A DNA stretch of 64,000 bases from Microbulbifer variabilis (GCF_020524905.1 NZ_JAIVKI010000004.1:1-64000), one strand, 5' to 3'. Counted from the first letter of the stretch, positions 28,852 to 36,557 are shown. Notes: generated from the letters alone by a model not told the origin. Program-made: numbers and translations.

Positions 28852-29149
28852 TTGTACTGACAAGCAACAACATTGCAAATGTTAAAACACATAAAAGAGA
28901 TGCCTTATATTTCTTAGCTACACAAGTCCGCAACCGCAGAATTTCGTCAGAAAAATTTTCTCGACCAAACTCTGCCTTACTAAAAATGAAGATCCAATAG
29001 TAATACGAACCATTTAATGCTGAGAAATATTTCTCATACACTTTCGGCCGCTCTTTTTTAATCAAAGCAATAAGTACTTTACCAGAAGCTGTTGCCCATA
29101 GGAAAAGCGCCACGCCCAATAGGAAAAACAACAATGCAGAGATTAACAT
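28835..29149 (-). CDS. Two-helix membrane protein, cassette gene
   Basis: About 104 residues from ATG 29149 (MLISALLFFLLGVALFLWAT) or 109 from a GTG at 29164. One helix lies at the N-terminus and one at the C-terminus (LLCVLTFAMLLLVSTII), with a basic cytosolic or periplasmic loop (IKKERPKVYEKYFSALNG). It resembles small universal-stress-B-like membrane proteins in layout only. Confidence 0.6.
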   Translation of the reverse strand: MLISALLFFLLGVALFLWATASGKVLIALIKKERPKVYEKYFSALNGSYYYWIFIFSKAEFGRENFSDEILRLRTCVAKKYKASLLCVLTFAMLLLVSTIITSQ

Positions 29150-29166
29150 CGACCTATTCAACACTC

Positions 29167-29260
29167 ATAACGCCTTGCTCAACGGCGACCCGAAGCGAAG
29201 CTTTGGGTTGTCCGGTGGAGGGCCTTTAGGCCCGGAACGTATTGCAGCAAATTGTTATAT
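29167..29260 (-). other. attC site
   Basis: Begins ATAACGCCTTGCTCAACGGC, ends ATTGCAGCAAATTGTTAT. Inner hairpin GGGCCTTTAGGCCC. Confidence 0.85.
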
Positions 29261-29268
29261 GCTATGCA

Positions 29269-29763
29269 TTATTCATCTTCAAATGCAAATGCCGGCTTAC
29301 TAACCTGAAGAGCTTGAAACTGGCTATCACTCAGAAAGCAAATGTTGAAACATTGATCAATCCTATCTACGCTAGTCGTATGAACCATTCTGGCGATATT
29401 TTGATGGTCGTATTTCTGTAAGATCAAATTAAACTGGGACAAAAAATTATTCTCGAACCATTCAGGTGAAGAAACATTAAGTATAATTGACTCTTCTTGG
29501 CCATCAGCAAAAAAATTAAATACCCATCCGCTAGTAGTCGTAGTGTGGCTGATATTTGTGATTGAAAATTCATCTTTAAGCAATTCTGCCATTTCATCAA
29601 GCAAAGCAACATAGGCAATTGGACTATCATATGATTCAGCATCATCCAAAATGAAGTATTCCGCTTTACTTATATCTCTAAACTGTGTGATCAGAGAGAT
29701 AATCTCATCCCAACTATGCTCTTGCCATTCTTCTATACACTCGCTTACAGACCTTATGGTCAT
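29269..29763 (-). CDS. Hypothetical cassette protein
   Basis: 164 residues, acidic and soluble, starting MTIRSVSECIEEWQEHSWDE with AGGAGA before the start. No signal peptide or recognised domain. It may belong with the many small immunity-like or stress-like unknowns of cassette arrays, but nothing in the sequence proves this. Confidence 0.6.
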   Translation of the reverse strand: MTIRSVSECIEEWQEHSWDEIISLITQFRDISKAEYFILDDAESYDSPIAYVALLDEMAELLKDEFSITNISHTTTTSGWVFNFFADGQEESIILNVSSPEWFENNFLSQFNLILQKYDHQNIARMVHTTSVDRIDQCFNICFLSDSQFQALQVSKPAFAFEDE

Positions 29764-29789
29764 GCTAAATCTCCTATTCTAGGTTACAT

Positions 29790-29880
29790 ATAACGCTTCA
29801 ATAACCGGCAGCTGTAACAAAGCGAAGCGTAGTGTAAGCTGTCCGGCGCCGAAGGCGCGAAGTTGATTGACTTGTTATGT
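29790..29880 (-). other. attC site
   Basis: Begins ATAACGCTTCAATAACCGGC, ends AGTTGATTGACTTGTTATG. Inner hairpin GGCGCCGAAGGCGC. Confidence 0.85.
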
Positions 29881-29883
29881 GTT

Positions 29884-30180
29884 TTACTCACAAAGGAACC
29901 CTTTGGCATTGTATATTGAATAGTATTTTGTGGAGGCGCCAGGTGTGTGAGCAAAGCCAATTTCAATTGGCCCTTTCGGGTCTGGAACGATTACATTTCC
30001 ACCTAGCTCAGCCACTTTCCTCTTTGCACTCTTAAATGCACCCTCATCAGTCTTGCCTGTTCCAGATACGAAGCCTTTCACTTTACAAGAAGTAGGTTCG
30101 TGATGACGAAAGATGACACTTCTCTCTATTGTGTTACAGCCGACTATTACCAACAAACTGGCAACTACTAGATTTCTCAT
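29884..30180 (-). CDS. Small cassette lipoprotein
   Basis: 98 residues starting MRNLVVASLLVIVGCNTIER; the lipobox IVGC gives Cys15. The mature part has SCKVKGFVSGTGKTDEGAFKSAKRKVAELGGNVI, similar in layout to small outer-membrane lipoproteins of the DUF4156 type (helix then AELGANxV). A tentative resemblance only. The start lies within 14 bases of the upstream attC core. Confidence 0.65.
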   Translation of the reverse strand: MRNLVVASLLVIVGCNTIERSVIFRHHEPTSCKVKGFVSGTGKTDEGAFKSAKRKVAELGGNVIVPDPKGPIEIGFAHTPGASTKYYSIYNAKGFLCE

Positions 30181-30192
30181 ATGTGATTACAC

Positions 30193-30288
30193 ATAACGCC
30201 TCAAACACCGGAATGGTGAAGTTGGCGGCTTTTTTGGAACAAAAAAGGTGAAAGCTTTACCATGTCCGCGTGCTTTGACTTGTTACAT
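30193..30288 (-). other. attC site
   Basis: Begins ATAACGCCTCAAACACCGGA, ends GCGTGCTTTGACTTGTTACA. It lacks the common GCGTAGGCTGTCC motif of its neighbours. Confidence 0.8.
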
Positions 30289-30294
30289 GCTGAG

Positions 30295-30660
30295 CTACAC
30301 ACTTGCTATTTCCTTTATTTCCGTAAACTTAATGGGCAAACTGTAAAGACTACCCATGCTTAATAATTTTGTTTTGAGTTCGTTACTCATAACTTTGGAA
30401 GGCTCACGCTCTCGTTTATACGGCCCACCGTGTAAGTTCCAATCATAGACATATAGCCCAAAATCTGACCAAACTTCCGAGGTGCCCCAATTGGGCGATT
30501 CGAGCTGCTCTGAAATATTGTCATGCTCAGAGTATGCCCCTATTACTGAGCCTGGAATCGTTCCTTCGCCAGCTGTAGAGAATAAGCCAATATTTCCTTC
30601 GCTATCTATAGCGAACCAGTCGAACTCTCTGCCTTCTAATTCTTCTTCGTAGATACTCAT
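30295..30660 (-). CDS. Hypothetical cassette protein
   Basis: 121 residues: MSIYEEELEGREFDWFAIDSEGNIGLFSTAGEGTIPGSV. The opening WFAIDSEGNIGLFSTAGEG is a recurring start in small uncharacterised bacterial proteins that may act as immunity or SMI1-neighbour proteins; the link is weak. Soluble, no signal peptide. Confidence 0.6.
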   Translation of the reverse strand: MSIYEEELEGREFDWFAIDSEGNIGLFSTAGEGTIPGSVIGAYSEHDNISEQLESPNWGTSEVWSDFGLYVYDWNLHGGPYKREREPSKVMSNELKTKLLSMGSLYSLPIKFTEIKEIASV

Positions 30661-30671
30661 GATTTAGGCAT

Positions 30672-30758
30672 GTAACGCTCTAATAACCGGCAGCCGAAGC
30701 GTAGCGTAGGCTGTCCGGCGCGCGCCTTTCGCGCGCGAAGTTCATTAGCTTGTTATAC
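30672..30758 (-). other. attC site
   Basis: Begins GTAACGCTCTAATAACCGGC, ends TCATTAGCTTGTTATAC. It has the inner motif GCGTAGCGTAGGCTGTCCGG and hairpin GCGCGC. Confidence 0.85.
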
Positions 30759-30986
30759 GTATTGCTGCCCATAGATCACCAAGGCAGCAGAAACAATGAC
30801 GGAGGCGAAGATCGAGTAGTTTAGCCTCTTTAACCATGCCTCATTCTCTTTATTCTTAAACCGGACAAATGCTCCGATAAGCGAAAGACCCAAGAGAAGG
30901 ATCATGACTGGCATAAAGTCAGTGAAAACTGCCCAAGCCGTCATTGCGATGATGCTCAGCGGAACCAAGAAAGCCAAACCCTTCAC
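30753..30986 (-). CDS. Two-helix membrane protein, cassette gene
   Basis: The GTG at 30986 is preceded by GGAG and gives a 77-residue protein MKGLAFLVPLSIIAMTAWAV with hydrophobic segments at about 4-22, 24-40 and 55-72. The stop codon is the TAA of the attC core. The longer upstream frame is attC sequence. Confidence 0.6.
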   Translation of the reverse strand: MKGLAFLVPLSIIAMTAWAVFTDFMPVMILLLGLSLIGAFVRFKNKENEAWLKRLNYSIFASVIVSAALVIYGQQYV

Positions 30987-31007
30987 TTCATTCTCCGATC
31001 TAATACG

Positions 31008-31099
31008 TATAACGCCTGCAGCAACGGCCGTAATGTAGCAGCGAAGCTGCGGAATGGAGGTCCAGCCCCGAAGGGGCGCTGTTGCCTGCATTTGTTAAA
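31008..31099 (-). other. attC site
   Basis: Begins TATAACGCCTGCAGCAACGG, ends TTGCCTGCATTTGTTAAA. Inner hairpin GCAGCGAAGCTGC. Confidence 0.85.
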
Positions 31100-31115
31100 G
31101 TGCTATTGCTTGAAT

Positions 31116-31349
31116 TCACTGCCTTACATATTTTTTAGTGAAACTATATAAGAGCAAACCAGCGAAGACGCAGGGGTAAACAAAGATAAAGTAATAAATC
31201 CCTGTGAAGAAGCCAAGAAGAGGCGCTGCCCATATATCTCGACCAGTAATTGTGCCAGATAGCACTGCGTAAATTGTGGCTATGACCATTGCTAGTATGA
31301 GCAAGGCCCCACAAATAATAAACGCTCTACTCGCTGCTCTCTTGATCAT
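31116..31349 (-). CDS. Small membrane protein, cassette gene
   Basis: 77 residues with two to three hydrophobic stretches (AFIICGALLILAMVIATIYAV, LLGFFTGIYYFIFVYPCVFAG). The C-terminal LLYSFTKKYVRQ is basic and cytosolic by the positive-inside rule. No family recognised. Confidence 0.6.
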   Translation of the reverse strand: MIKRAASRAFIICGALLILAMVIATIYAVLSGTITGRDIWAAPLLGFFTGIYYFIFVYPCVFAGLLLYSFTKKYVRQ

Positions 31350-31358
31350 AGTTGTACT

Positions 31359-31429
31359 TTAACGCCGCAAGCAAAGGCGCGCGTTAGCGCGTCCAGCCCG
31401 CAGGGCGATTTTGCCTTGCTTTGTTATGG
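31359..31429 (-). other. attC site
   Basis: Begins TTAACGCCGCAAGCAAAGGC, ends GCCTTGCTTTGTTATG, one of the shorter sites. The core TAA is the stop codon of the gene at 31424. Confidence 0.85.
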
Positions 31430-31723
31430 GCATTTTTCACCGTGCTCGTCATATGGATACTTTGCCCAATCTGTGCAGCTGCTGCCATGACATGTAACTA
31501 CGAACTCGATGCAACGGCCACCACCTGTATATAAAAAGCCAAAATCTGGTTTTGACGATGCTGAAGAATTAAATGGTTTTAACCCCTCAAGAGGCAATTG
31601 ATTCTTTTTTAAATATATCTCGATTGCTTCCCTAGCCTGACTCTCCATTTCTGGAGTAAGTTCTTTAGCTTGTTTGCCACAGCCTACCAATAAAAGGATG
31701 CAGGTTAGAAAAATCATTTTCAT
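31424..31723 (-). CDS. Small cassette lipoprotein
   Basis: 99 residues: MKMIFLTCILLLVGCGKQ, lipobox LVGC. The mature part has LTPEMESQAREAIEIYLKKN and three more cysteines (RCIEF, TCHGSSC) near the C-terminus that could form disulphides. A GAGAT site precedes the start. No family recognised. Confidence 0.7.
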   Translation of the reverse strand: MKMIFLTCILLLVGCGKQAKELTPEMESQAREAIEIYLKKNQLPLEGLKPFNSSASSKPDFGFLYTGGGRCIEFVVTCHGSSCTDWAKYPYDEHGEKCP

Positions 31724-31747
31724 TATTTATCTCAGACCTCAAGCCCC

Positions 31748-31835
31748 ATAACGTTGCCAACAGGGGCGGCCGAAGCATAGCGTAGGCCGTCCAGACCAGC
31801 TAATAGCTGGGCGAGCCTGCTTGGCCTGGTTATGT
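31748..31835 (-). other. attC site
   Basis: Begins ATAACGTTGCCAACAGGGGC, ends CTGCTTGGCCTGGTTATG. Same subtype as 32110 and 33936. Confidence 0.85.
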
Positions 31836-32090
31836 GGCTGGGGGGATATCAGAATGCTCGCCATTTTTAATTACCTTACGCATGAAATTAACTAAGTGCA
31901 TTAATACCAAAGCTATTAAAACGCCTATGAATTCAGCACCAAGAGGTATTATCTCATCTTTCCCAAGTAGGAAGCGAATCAATCCTACAAGAACTATCGA
32001 GGCACACAGTGAAAAAATAAGCTTAATTAAGTGTCTGATAAAAATTTTACCGCAACCACCTGCTTTAAACCCATCAATGACATCAATCAT
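31830..32090 (-). CDS. Small membrane protein, cassette gene
   Basis: 86 residues with two hydrophobic helices (LIKLIFSLCASIVLVGLIRFLL and FIGVLIALVLMHLVNFM) and a polar C-terminus. AGGA precedes the start. The stop is the TAA of the attC core. Function unknown. Confidence 0.6.
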   Translation of the reverse strand: MIDVIDGFKAGGCGKIFIRHLIKLIFSLCASIVLVGLIRFLLGKDEIIPLGAEFIGVLIALVLMHLVNFMRKVIKNGEHSDIPPAT

Positions 32091-32109
32091 ATTTCCTACT
32101 CATTGACAC

Positions 32110-32197
32110 ATAACGTTGCCAGCAAGGGCAGCCGAAGCGAAGCATAGGCTGTCCAGCCCAGCCTCCGGCTGGGCGATCTTGCCTGGCCTGGTTATAG
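32110..32197 (-). other. attC site of gene-less cassette copy B
   Basis: Begins ATAACGTTGCCAGCAAGGGC, ends TTGCCTGGCCTGGTTATAG. Nearly identical to the site at 33936-34023. Confidence 0.88.
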
Positions 32198-32476
32198 CTG
32201 GCGCGTACTGAACGACCTACTTGCTCTCTGCCAGCCAACTTTGGCTGGCCACTACCCGATAAATTTACAGGGAAAGTACCATACTTTCCCCACTGGTTAA
32301 CTACCTGATTGGCACTCCACGATGGCGTAACTGGCTTACAGGGCTTGCTGACTTAAAACGAAGACACCAGAACGAAACTGCGGTACTAGCTTGCAGGAGA
32401 ACTCTCAGGAAAAGTGTGCTCAGATAGAGATTGATGCTTTTAGCAGGTACAAAACATCTAAAAATTGACCGCCACA
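32198..32476 (-). repeat. Gene-less cassette, copy B
   Basis: A cassette-sized unit between two attC sites, with no frame shared with its other copies. It has two hairpins: GCCAGCCA/TGGCTGGC with a four-base loop, and GGGAAAGTA/TACTTTCCC with loop CCA. Copy C at 34024 is clearly homologous along the whole length, and copy A at 22114 is a relic. It could carry an RNA, a promoter or a regulatory site. Confidence 0.75.
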
Positions 32477-32546
32477 ATAACGCTCGTAGCACGAGCAAAA
32501 TTGAAGCGCAGCGCCAATTTTGTCGGCGTGCCTACGCTTGTTATCT
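32477..32546 (-). other. attC site
   Basis: Begins ATAACGCTCGTAGCACGAGC, ends GGCGTGCCTACGCTTGTTATC. Inner arms AAAATTG and CAATTTT pair. Confidence 0.85.
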
Positions 32547-32551
32547 GTGTA

Positions 32552-32860
32552 CTAGCGAATAAACCAATACAATCCTTTAAAGCTTGGTGCAGCCAGAATA
32601 TCAGTATGCCTCACTGACTGGGGATCTTCCTGCAAACTCTTCTTTAACTTACGTAGTTTGACAATGCCTCTTATCGCCTGCGAGAAGATTAGCACTGCCA
32701 ACGCAAGAATTAAGGTATCGAATCCCATTCCAGCAAGTAACGTGGATGCGAGAGTAATCAGTGCAAGAGGCCCCATTAAAAAGGAGGTAACCCAACAACT
32801 GAGCAAGTTTGAATCAATCTCACCATAGAGGTCTACTGGCTTTTTTCGAGTTCTTCTCAT
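32552..32860 (-). CDS. Two-helix membrane protein, cassette gene
   Basis: 102 residues starting MRRTRKKPVDLYGEIDSNLL, with hydrophobic segments at about 24-44 and 46-66 (LMGPLALITLASTLLAGMGF, LILALAVLIFSQAI) and a basic tail. AGGTAAAG precedes the start. No family recognised. Confidence 0.6.
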   Translation of the reverse strand: MRRTRKKPVDLYGEIDSNLLSCWVTSFLMGPLALITLASTLLAGMGFDTLILALAVLIFSQAIRGIVKLRKLKKSLQEDPQSVRHTDILAAPSFKGLYWFIR

Positions 32861-32877
32861 TCTTTACCTACAGACAG

Positions 32878-32984
32878 ATAACGCCTTGCTCAGCCGCCGC
32901 CGGAATGGAGCCGCCTTGTGCTAGCGTAGCGTACAGCACAAAGCGAGCGGAGTGTAGGTGGTCGGATGCAGCAATTTGTTATGC
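32878..32984 (-). other. attC site
   Basis: Begins ATAACGCCTTGCTCAGCCGC, ends GATGCAGCAATTTGTTATGC. Inner arms TTGTGCTAGCG and CAGCACAA pair. Same subtype as 34303. Confidence 0.85.
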
Positions 32985-32988
32985 TTTT

Positions 32989-33390
32989 TTATAGTTCTTT
33001 AGCCAATATTTTAGTAGCACGATAACCTTTATCCCTTTGAGTTACATATGCATGTTTGAAGGCTTTTCTAAAAGACATATTGTGACGTAGCTCGGCTGAT
33101 AGCTTTCTGATGATCTTATGGGCACTATATGCCAAAAGTTCTTCTAGCAAACATACTCCAACCTTCACTAGTAAATCCGAGTCCTTGGTACGCCTACAAA
33201 TTTCTCTTATTACTCTGAAGTTCTCGGCTGGGTTGTTTACAGCGCCATACGTTAGAGCTTCTTCAGCCTTAGACATTCCTTGAGGCGATTGAAGTTCAAA
33301 TTTTATCCAGGCCCTTGCCATGGCATGAACCTCGGCATCGCACACTTTTAATCCTGGATATAAAAATTTCGATGGGCCATGTTTCTTCAT
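32989..33390 (-). CDS. Hypothetical cassette protein
   Basis: From 33390 the protein has 133 residues (MKKHGPSKFLYPGLKVCDAE). It is helical and soluble, with LLEELLAYSAHKIIRKLSAEL in the second half and a basic C-terminus. The frame continues upstream only through attC sequence. No family named with confidence. Confidence 0.6.
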   Translation of the reverse strand: MKKHGPSKFLYPGLKVCDAEVHAMARAWIKFELQSPQGMSKAEEALTYGAVNNPAENFRVIREICRRTKDSDLLVKVGVCLLEELLAYSAHKIIRKLSAELRHNMSFRKAFKHAYVTQRDKGYRATKILAKEL

Positions 33391-33401
33391 ATATTCACTG
33401 C

Positions 33402-33542
33402 ATAACGCCCGCAGCAGGGGCGACCAATGCTGTACGCTTATTGTGCTAAAAAGGGAGCGCAGCGACCAGCACAATAAGTGCACAGCGTTGGGCGTCCCGC
33501 GGAGGCCCGTAGGGCCGGAGCATACTGCCTGCGATTGTTAGT
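33402..33542 (-). other. attC site (longest in array)
   Basis: Begins ATAACGCCCGCAGCAGGGGC, ends ACTGCCTGCGATTGTTAG, about 140 bp. The inner arms CTTATTGTGCT and AGCACAATAAG pair perfectly, giving a long cruciform-capable stem. Confidence 0.85.
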
Positions 33543-33546
33543 TGTT

Positions 33547-33918
33547 TTACCCACCGAGCGCCTCATATGCCGCCCAAATAAATACCATAACCAAGCAACC
33601 AAAAGCGAACCAGTGGTAATTTTTTGCCCGCGCCAAATCAACTGCAACCATTGGTGTATATACAAACTTCAGGATACTGGAAGCGCCACCAACCACAACA
33701 AGAACTATGATTGGCCACCAAGATTTAGCTAGAAGCGACCACAACAAAATTGCAGGTATGCCGAAAGTAGTAATTAAGGCTTCAATTACTGTACCCGCGT
33801 AATGTTGCTTGGAAAGACCGCTACATTTCGGGCAGACGGCAGGGTGTAGAGCACTGGAATTGAATTTACTCCAACTCGAAATACTTCTTTCATTACAGTA
33901 AGGACATGTATGCTTCAT
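33547..33918 (-). CDS. Zinc-ribbon membrane protein, cassette gene
   Basis: 123 residues. The N-terminal CPYCNERS and CPKCSG form a CxxC...CxxC zinc ribbon (Cys5, Cys8, Cys31, Cys34 approximately). Three hydrophobic segments follow (ALITTFGIPAILLWSLL, WWPIIVLVVVGG, WFAFGCLVMVFIWAAY). Function unknown; the layout suggests a cytosolic ribbon on a membrane base. Confidence 0.65.
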   Translation of the reverse strand: MKHTCPYCNERSISSWSKFNSSALHPAVCPKCSGLSKQHYAGTVIEALITTFGIPAILLWSLLAKSWWPIIVLVVVGGASSILKFVYTPMVAVDLARAKNYHWFAFGCLVMVFIWAAYEALGG

Positions 33919-33935
33919 AAGCCCGATTCAGACAA

Positions 33936-34023
33936 CTAACGTTGCCAGCAAGGGCAGCCGAAGCGGAGCGTAGGCTGTCCAGCCCAGCCTCCGGCTGGGC
34001 GATCTTGCCTGGCCTGGTTATAG
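33936..34023 (-). other. attC site of gene-less cassette copy C
   Basis: Begins CTAACGTTGCCAGCAAGGGC, ends TTGCCTGGCCTGGTTATAG. Differs from the site at 32110 at only a few positions. Confidence 0.88.
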
Positions 34024-34302
34024 TTGGCGCGCTCTGAACGACCTACTTGCTCTTTGCCAGCCACCTTTGGCTGGCCACTGCCCGATAAATTTACAGGGAA
34101 AATACCATACTTTCCCTACCGATTAACTATCTGATTGGCACCCCACAATCAGGCAACTTACTTGTAGAATTTGTTGACTTAAAACGAAGGCATATGAACG
34201 AAACTACGGTGCCAGCTTGCAGGGAAACTCTCTGGCGAAGCGCGTTCAGGTAGAGATTGTTACTTGCAGCAACTACAAACTATCTACAAATTGACCGCCA
34301 CA
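34024..34302 (-). repeat. Gene-less cassette, copy C
   Basis: Homologue of copy B. Hairpins: GCCAGCCA/TGGCTGGC with loop CCTT, and GGGAAAATA/TACTTTCCC, where the change leaves a G-U pair if the minus strand is the RNA. No open frame over 60 codons is present on either strand. Confidence 0.75.
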
Positions 34303-34409
34303 ATAACGCCTTGCTCAGCCGCTGCCGAAATGAAGCCGCTTTGTGCTAGCGTAGCGTATAGCATAAAGCGCGCGGAGTGTAGGCTGTCGGATGCAGCAAC
34401 TTGTTATAA
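34303..34409 (-). other. attC site
   Basis: Begins ATAACGCCTTGCTCAGCCGC, ends GATGCAGCAACTTGTTATA. The arms GCTTTGTGCTA and TAGCATAAAGC pair with one mismatch. Confidence 0.85.
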
Positions 34410-34421
34410 ATTTCTATGATG

Positions 34422-34706
34422 CTAGCTAAAAATTGAACCAATAGCCTCAAGCACACCCGTAACAGCACAAACCAAACCTTCTACGAAGGCTTCCAAAACA
34501 CCAGTTAAAATCTCAACGATACCCACGGTAGACTCGGAAATAACAGTCGGTAATACAAGGCCAGCTATTGCGGACACAGCAATAGCTGAAGAAACCAATT
34601 CAACTCCATAGATTATGCTGTAGCAAATAACAGCAACTATAGATAGAGAGCAAATAGATTGAATAACCCTCAGCAATTTCGATTTTTCTTTTGGTTCACT
34701 ACTCAT
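34422..34706 (-). CDS. Small hydrophobic membrane protein, cassette gene
   Basis: 94 residues: polar N-terminus MSSEPKEKSKLLRVIQ, then hydrophobic stretches (SICSLSIVAVICYSIIYGV, SSAIAVSAIAGLVLPTVI) and an amphipathic C-terminal part rich in Gly, Val and Glu (VGIVEILTGVLEAFVEGL). AGGA precedes the start. Unknown function. Confidence 0.6.
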   Translation of the reverse strand: MSSEPKEKSKLLRVIQSICSLSIVAVICYSIIYGVELVSSAIAVSAIAGLVLPTVISESTVGIVEILTGVLEAFVEGLVCAVTGVLEAIGSIFS

Positions 34707-34721
34707 TACTTAGTCCTATTT

Positions 34722-34830
34722 ATAACGTTGCCAGCTGGGGCGGCCTGCGCTGCTTATGCGCGCAGCGCATAGCGTAGGCCGTCCCGCGGAGGCGCGCAGC
34801 GCCGGAGCGTACAGCCTGGCCTTGTTAAGC
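34722..34830 (-). other. attC site
   Basis: Begins ATAACGTTGCCAGCTGGGGC, ends CAGCCTGGCCTTGTTAAGC. The inner repeat TGCGCGCAGCGCA is self-complementary. Confidence 0.85.
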
Positions 34831-35223
34831 ATTTATCTCACTGGCCTCCATAATATTACGACGAGGAACTATGCCCCACAATGCCGGTAACGCTCCAAGA
34901 ACAAAGCCACAAAATAGTGTTTGAAGTTGTACAGGCCAAAACGCAAGCTTCACTCCTACACCGTAAATTGCATATGAATTCAAGGTAACATCTAGCACCA
35001 TAACTATGGCGGCGAGAACTAGGCCAGCTCTCAATTTAGCTAAAATCAAAACTACCACAAGGAGATCAATTACAGACAATGCAGTCCAGAACGCATTGAA
35101 ACCGAATGGCGCAAAGGTATATGGAAAAGGCCCACCATTTACGATATCTGCTACGTGATTAATGCATCCAATCATAAAGCATGCAGCAATTACCGAAATA
35201 AATATTTTTTTTGACTGTGGCAC
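34825..35223 (-). CDS. Four-helix membrane protein, cassette gene
   Basis: The GTG at 35223 follows AGGGAAA and gives 132 residues (MPQSKKIFISVIAACFMIGC) with four hydrophobic segments, at about 7-22, 45-63, 66-84 and 95-118. The layout resembles small DoxX-like or DUF4345-like proteins, but no signature residue settles it. The stop is the TAA of the attC core. Confidence 0.6.
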   Translation of the reverse strand: MPQSKKIFISVIAACFMIGCINHVADIVNGGPFPYTFAPFGFNAFWTALSVIDLLVVVLILAKLRAGLVLAAIVMVLDVTLNSYAIYGVGVKLAFWPVQLQTLFCGFVLGALPALWGIVPRRNIMEASEINA

Positions 35224-35240
35224 GATATTTCCCTATGCGC

Positions 35241-36557
35241 TAACGCTGAGATAACAGTCCTCGCCACACAAAAAAATAAACTCGCTCTGAGTTTAGGATG
35301 TATCGCATGAGCTATCAGCGAGGAACTGTTCATCGTTTTGTTGTACATGGGCGCCGGCACGATATATCCGGCCGACCATCTTTATTAATGGAATTACCTT
35401 TTTTTCGTGAGGGCCACCATCGGTGAGAAAGCTTGGATGGGCCTCCGCAGATCTTGCAGTAAAGTACCATAGATAGCCTATCTGCACTATTGGGAACCGG
35501 CGCTAATGTGCCGCATACCTTACGGCAACGTTGATAGTCTTCCTTTGCAGCCGCCGCATACAGACCATAGTACCGAATAGTGTGAAGCCCCCGAGGAGGG
35601 ACATGCTGAAGTACCCGACGGATAAATTCCCGGGGTCTTAATTGCTGGGACTTGGTCCGCTTGTCTCGGTGGTCAAGATAGCTCATCTCAACCACATCAG
35701 ATTCAACACATTTTAGTTGGCGAGGGTCTACCGGCCCGCCTTTGCAGTAGCGAGCTAAATACAGCAATACTCCCTTACTGTGCTCATATCGTTCTTCGAT
35801 CCGGACACTCCAGGACTTTTTATACAGACCACGGTACATTCGCCAAAAGGCATCACATGTCATGTCGGGTGGTAAATTCATGTCGCCGGACTCAAATGCA
35901 GCTTTTACCAGCCCCTGGAGCGTACCTCGATATACCTGACGAATCACTTTACTGGGTAAAAGAAAATTACCTAAATCCTTCCAGCTCCCCAGCTGATCAA
36001 GGCCGCCTGCCGTCACCAGGCAGTGCGTGTGAGGATGTAAATTAAGTTGTCGACCCCAGGTATGAAGCGCCATAAGGATGCCTGGCTTGGCCCCTCCATG
36101 ACGCTGATCAGACAAAAGCTTTAACAAAGTCTCCCGACTGGCCTGAAAAATAATTTTCGAAAATAGCGCTTCGTTGTAACGCCATAGCGAAAGGTACTCA
36201 TGCGGCAAAGTAAAAATGACATGAAAGTGGGGTTTATTTAGCAGCCTTAATTTTTGCTTTTCAATCCACTCAAAACGCTTTTTCTGCGCACACAAAAAAC
36301 AACTCCGATGTCGGCAAGAATGGTTTATTTCGATCCCGGGGTGATTTTGTTTGCATGTATAATAACTGACGCCCATCGCGCTAGTCCGGCAATGAGCTAA
36401 CGCATCGATGGCCTTTAGATTCTTTAATGGTTGTTTTTCTGCTACTAATTTATCGCGGTAATCGGCAAACAAATTTTGTATGGTGCGATCGGACATATCC
36501 TTTTGTTCTTTACTAATATATCTCTGATGTTACCTCTTTGCCGCGTAGCGGCTATGT
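35241..36557 (-). mobile_element. IS91-family element within the cassette array
   Basis: The segment lies between a TAACG half-site at 35241 and the attC that begins at 36558. It contains one HUH transposase gene. On the 3' side of that gene there is an inverted pair AACAGT-CCTCGC (35253-35264) and GCGAGGAACTGTT (35318-35330), and on the 5' side a hairpin GCCGC/GCGGC (36540-36552). IS91 elements have hairpin ends and no terminal inverted repeats or target duplication, so the exact limits cannot be fixed. Confidence 0.65.
35330..36496 (-). CDS. IS91-family HUH (Y2) transposase
   Basis: 388 residues. The N-terminal zinc-binding domain reads YTCKQNHPGIEINHSCRHRSCFLCAQKKRFEW. The HUH motif is HPHTHCLVTAGGL (about residue 153) and the tyrosine pair is LYLARYCKGG (Y-x-x-x-Y). 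These define the Y2 rolling-circle transposases of IS91. A C-terminal CKICGG follows. Length is near normal, although the last 30 residues are unusual and basic. The gene runs in the same direction as the cassettes and looks intact. Confidence 0.9.
   Translation of the reverse strand: MSDRTIQNLFADYRDKLVAEKQPLKNLKAIDALAHCRTSAMGVSYYTCKQNHPGIEINHSCRHRSCFLCAQKKRFEWIEKQKLRLLNKPHFHVIFTLPHEYLSLWRYNEALFSKIIFQASRETLLKLLSDQRHGGAKPGILMALHTWGRQLNLHPHTHCLVTAGGLDQLGSWKDLGNFLLPSKVIRQVYRGTLQGLVKAAFESGDMNLPPDMTCDAFWRMYRGLYKKSWSVRIEERYEHSKGVLLYLARYCKGGPVDPRQLKCVESDVVEMSYLDHRDKRTKSQQLRPREFIRRVLQHVPPRGLHTIRYYGLYAAAAKEDYQRCRKVCGTLAPVPNSADRLSMVLYCKICGGPSKLSHRWWPSRKKGNSINKDGRPDISCRRPCTTKR

Noticed and set aside
32301..32498. 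65-codon minus-strand frame in gene-less cassette copy B
   Set aside because: It reaches into the attC and is not kept in copies A or C, so it is most likely chance.
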